A program made the position numbers and the translations under genes. DNA of 14,938 bases, from the NCBI GenBank assembly GCA_019894765.1, contig JAGXNT010000101.1:1-14938 (forward strand). Reading direction: 5' to 3'. The notes beneath the pieces were generated by a model that ran no database searches, was not told the DNA's origin, and saw nothing but the letters and a program-made list of their open reading frames with translations. The stretch's first letter is position 1. Every line of letters begins with the position of its first letter. This DNA comes from Candidatus Heimdallarchaeota archaeon (GTDB lineage Archaea; Asgardarchaeota; Heimdallarchaeia; JABLTI01). Positions 13,705-14,938 of the stretch are shown here, piece by piece.

Positions 13705-14938
13705 TTAGTGGTTTTTGTTGTAGGTTTTTTCTTTGTTTTTGGTTTTGCTTTTCCTCGTTTGACCAAAGCAACACTTGTGGGTATAATTATTGCTAATCCA
13801 ACAATTCCTACACCAACACCTGTTAGCCACTCCCAGTTATTTACGAAGAAGACTTTGATATTAGCTGGATAATAAGGTTTGGCACCTTCAACGTAATAAT
13901 TAATCACTTGATAGGTAAAACCATCAGAGTGTGTTACATAATAGATAAAGATACCAAAAGAATACTGGAGTTCCTCAAATGTTGCTACATTTCTTATATC
14001 TCCAACACTGCCCTCATAAATACACGATTTACCAATAGAAATTTCATAACATTTTGAGTTAGAAATCCCTTCACTATAACTATATCCAAATCCACAAACA
14101 GCAGCTCCTGCTGAATAGTCAGAAAAATGCGTATCTGTGATACCATATTCGCTTAATTCTCCGATTTCAATCGTCACTACATTATTTCCTGTACCTTGTC
14201 CAACAGAGATTGGTTCTCCAGAAGTCAAGCATTCTGATGCTATATTAGAAGTTTCATTTCTGGCAGGATAAGTCCATGGTTGACCAATTGTATGATTGTA
14301 TGTTTCTGAACGAACTGTTTGATTATAGTGTGAGTCAAAATAATCCATGCTTGTTTTCAAAATATTGGGCGTATATGGTATATCTAGAGTTATGAACTGA
14401 CCTATGAGAGTAGTATTAAAAGGATGATGCGTTATTTCATATTTATAAGATTGATAATCAGTTAAGTGATAAATAGTTGAATCTATCCAACATCCAGAGG
14501 AATAACTAATTGCTTGAACTGCTGTTTTTATTTTCGTATTCGTAAGAGTAAATTCCCTTCCCCAAGTACGACTCCACGAAAAACTAAAAAATTCAATAAA
14601 ATAACTCAATGATTGTTTGAATGAAATTGTTGAACTTACTGTTGTACTGACTTCTGAAGTATTTGCTGTACTAATGCTTGTTGCTTTTCCAAAAGCTGAC
14701 CAGCTCCAGTCATAATTTTGTATTATACCAGTATAAACTGGGGGAGCAGCTAATGCGACTATCAAGGCTGGTGGTGCAGTATTTCTCCAATTTTCACCAG
14801 TATACTTCAATCGCATACCATCACCATCAAAATCGCCGCAAGCAAGTAATCCTAAGTTTCCATCTGATTTATTCATGATAAGAGTAAATCCTGCATTTGC
14901 ATCATCAACAACATAGTTGCCATGTCGTCCTGAAAAAG
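13701..14938 (-). CDS. C-terminal part of a membrane-anchored surface protein (runs off the window)
   Basis: The frame stays open from the stop at 13701 to the last base of the window, so the gene is partial; 411 residues are visible and the methionine at 14876 is internal. A calcium-type loop DFDGDG (visible residues 35-40) in an FG-GAP/VCBS-like context suggests that a propeller or repeat region continues upstream. Next comes a Ser/Thr-rich strand region (84-110) with alternating polarity, then aromatic-rich beta segments with several N-x-S/T sites (NTT, NQT, NHT, NET). A transmembrane helix (about 371-392, VGVGIVGLAIIIPTSVALV) and a lysine-rich cytosolic tail with many KPT/TK units end the protein. 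The bulk is therefore extracellular. Function unknown; related in style to the 705-residue protein here but not a clear homologue. Coupled to the small ORF downstream. Confidence 0.82.
   Translation of the reverse strand, partial: FSGRHGNYVVDDANAGFTLIMNKSDGNLGLLACGDFDGDGMRLKYTGENWRNTAPPALIVALAAPPVYTGIIQNYDWSWSAFGKATSISTANTSEVSTTVSSTISFKQSLSYFIEFFSFSWSRTWGREFTLTNTKIKTAVQAISYSSGCWIDSTIYHLTDYQSYKYEITHHPFNTTLIGQFITLDIPYTPNILKTSMDYFDSHYNQTVRSETYNHTIGQPWTYPARNETSNIASECLTSGEPISVGQGTGNNVVTIEIGELSEYGITDTHFSDYSAGAAVCGFGYSYSEGISNSKCYEISIGKSCIYEGSVGDIRNVATFEELQYSFGIFIYYVTHSDGFTYQVINYYVEGAKPYYPANIKVFFVNNWEWLTGVGVGIVGLAIIIPTSVALVKRGKAKPKTKKKPTTKTTK

Overview
The window looks archaeal. It is AT-rich. Several starts are preceded by GGTGA or AGGTGA, the complement of the archaeal 16S 3' end (positions 1953, 4534, 10275, 11550, and on the minus strand 8703 and 13223). 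TATA-like boxes lie about 26-35 nt before some starts, and oligo-T tracts follow several genes. Surface proteins with FG-GAP and thrombospondin-type-3 calcium repeats and a C-terminal membrane anchor, a winged-helix/zinc-ribbon regulator and soluble Fe-S proteins fit an anaerobic archaeon, possibly of the Asgard group. That placement is inference; no rRNA or marker gene is present.

Layout. 1-2875 (+): three tandem zinc-independent medium-chain reductases (quinone oxidoreductase type). 2900-3427 (-): a four-helix membrane protein with six cysteines. 3493-5451 (+): a fourth reductase paralogue, a degenerate rhodanese and a small flavodoxin, probably one redox operon that diverges from the membrane protein over a symmetric TATA element. 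5483-7600 (-): a 705-residue anchored surface protein with an eight-repeat propeller followed by ten calcium-binding repeats. 7728-10102 (-): a serine beta-lactamase-family hydrolase followed by an aldo/keto reductase, probably co-transcribed. 10279-11400 (+): a winged-helix/ferredoxin protein with a dense cysteine cluster. 11560-12552 (+): a DNA-binding-type protein with a C-terminal zinc-ribbon region, preceded by a 14-bp direct repeat. 12649-13384 (-): an overlapping pair, a small helical protein and a nucleotidyltransferase, resembling a toxin-antitoxin module. 13561-14938 (-): a C-terminally anchored surface protein that runs off the window, translationally coupled (ATGA overlap) to a previously uncalled 47-residue ORF.

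How they fit together. The left third is a redox neighbourhood: NAD(P)H-dependent reductases, a flavodoxin, a sulfurtransferase-like fold and possibly a metal-binding membrane protein. The right part mixes cell-surface proteins, a probable regulator with a candidate autoregulatory operator, and a TA-like module. No rRNA, tRNA, CRISPR array or insertion sequence was seen. The best candidates for something undescribed are the six-cysteine membrane protein in the reductase cluster, the propeller with one cysteine per blade, the coupled 47-residue ORF, and the regulator with its repeated operator.
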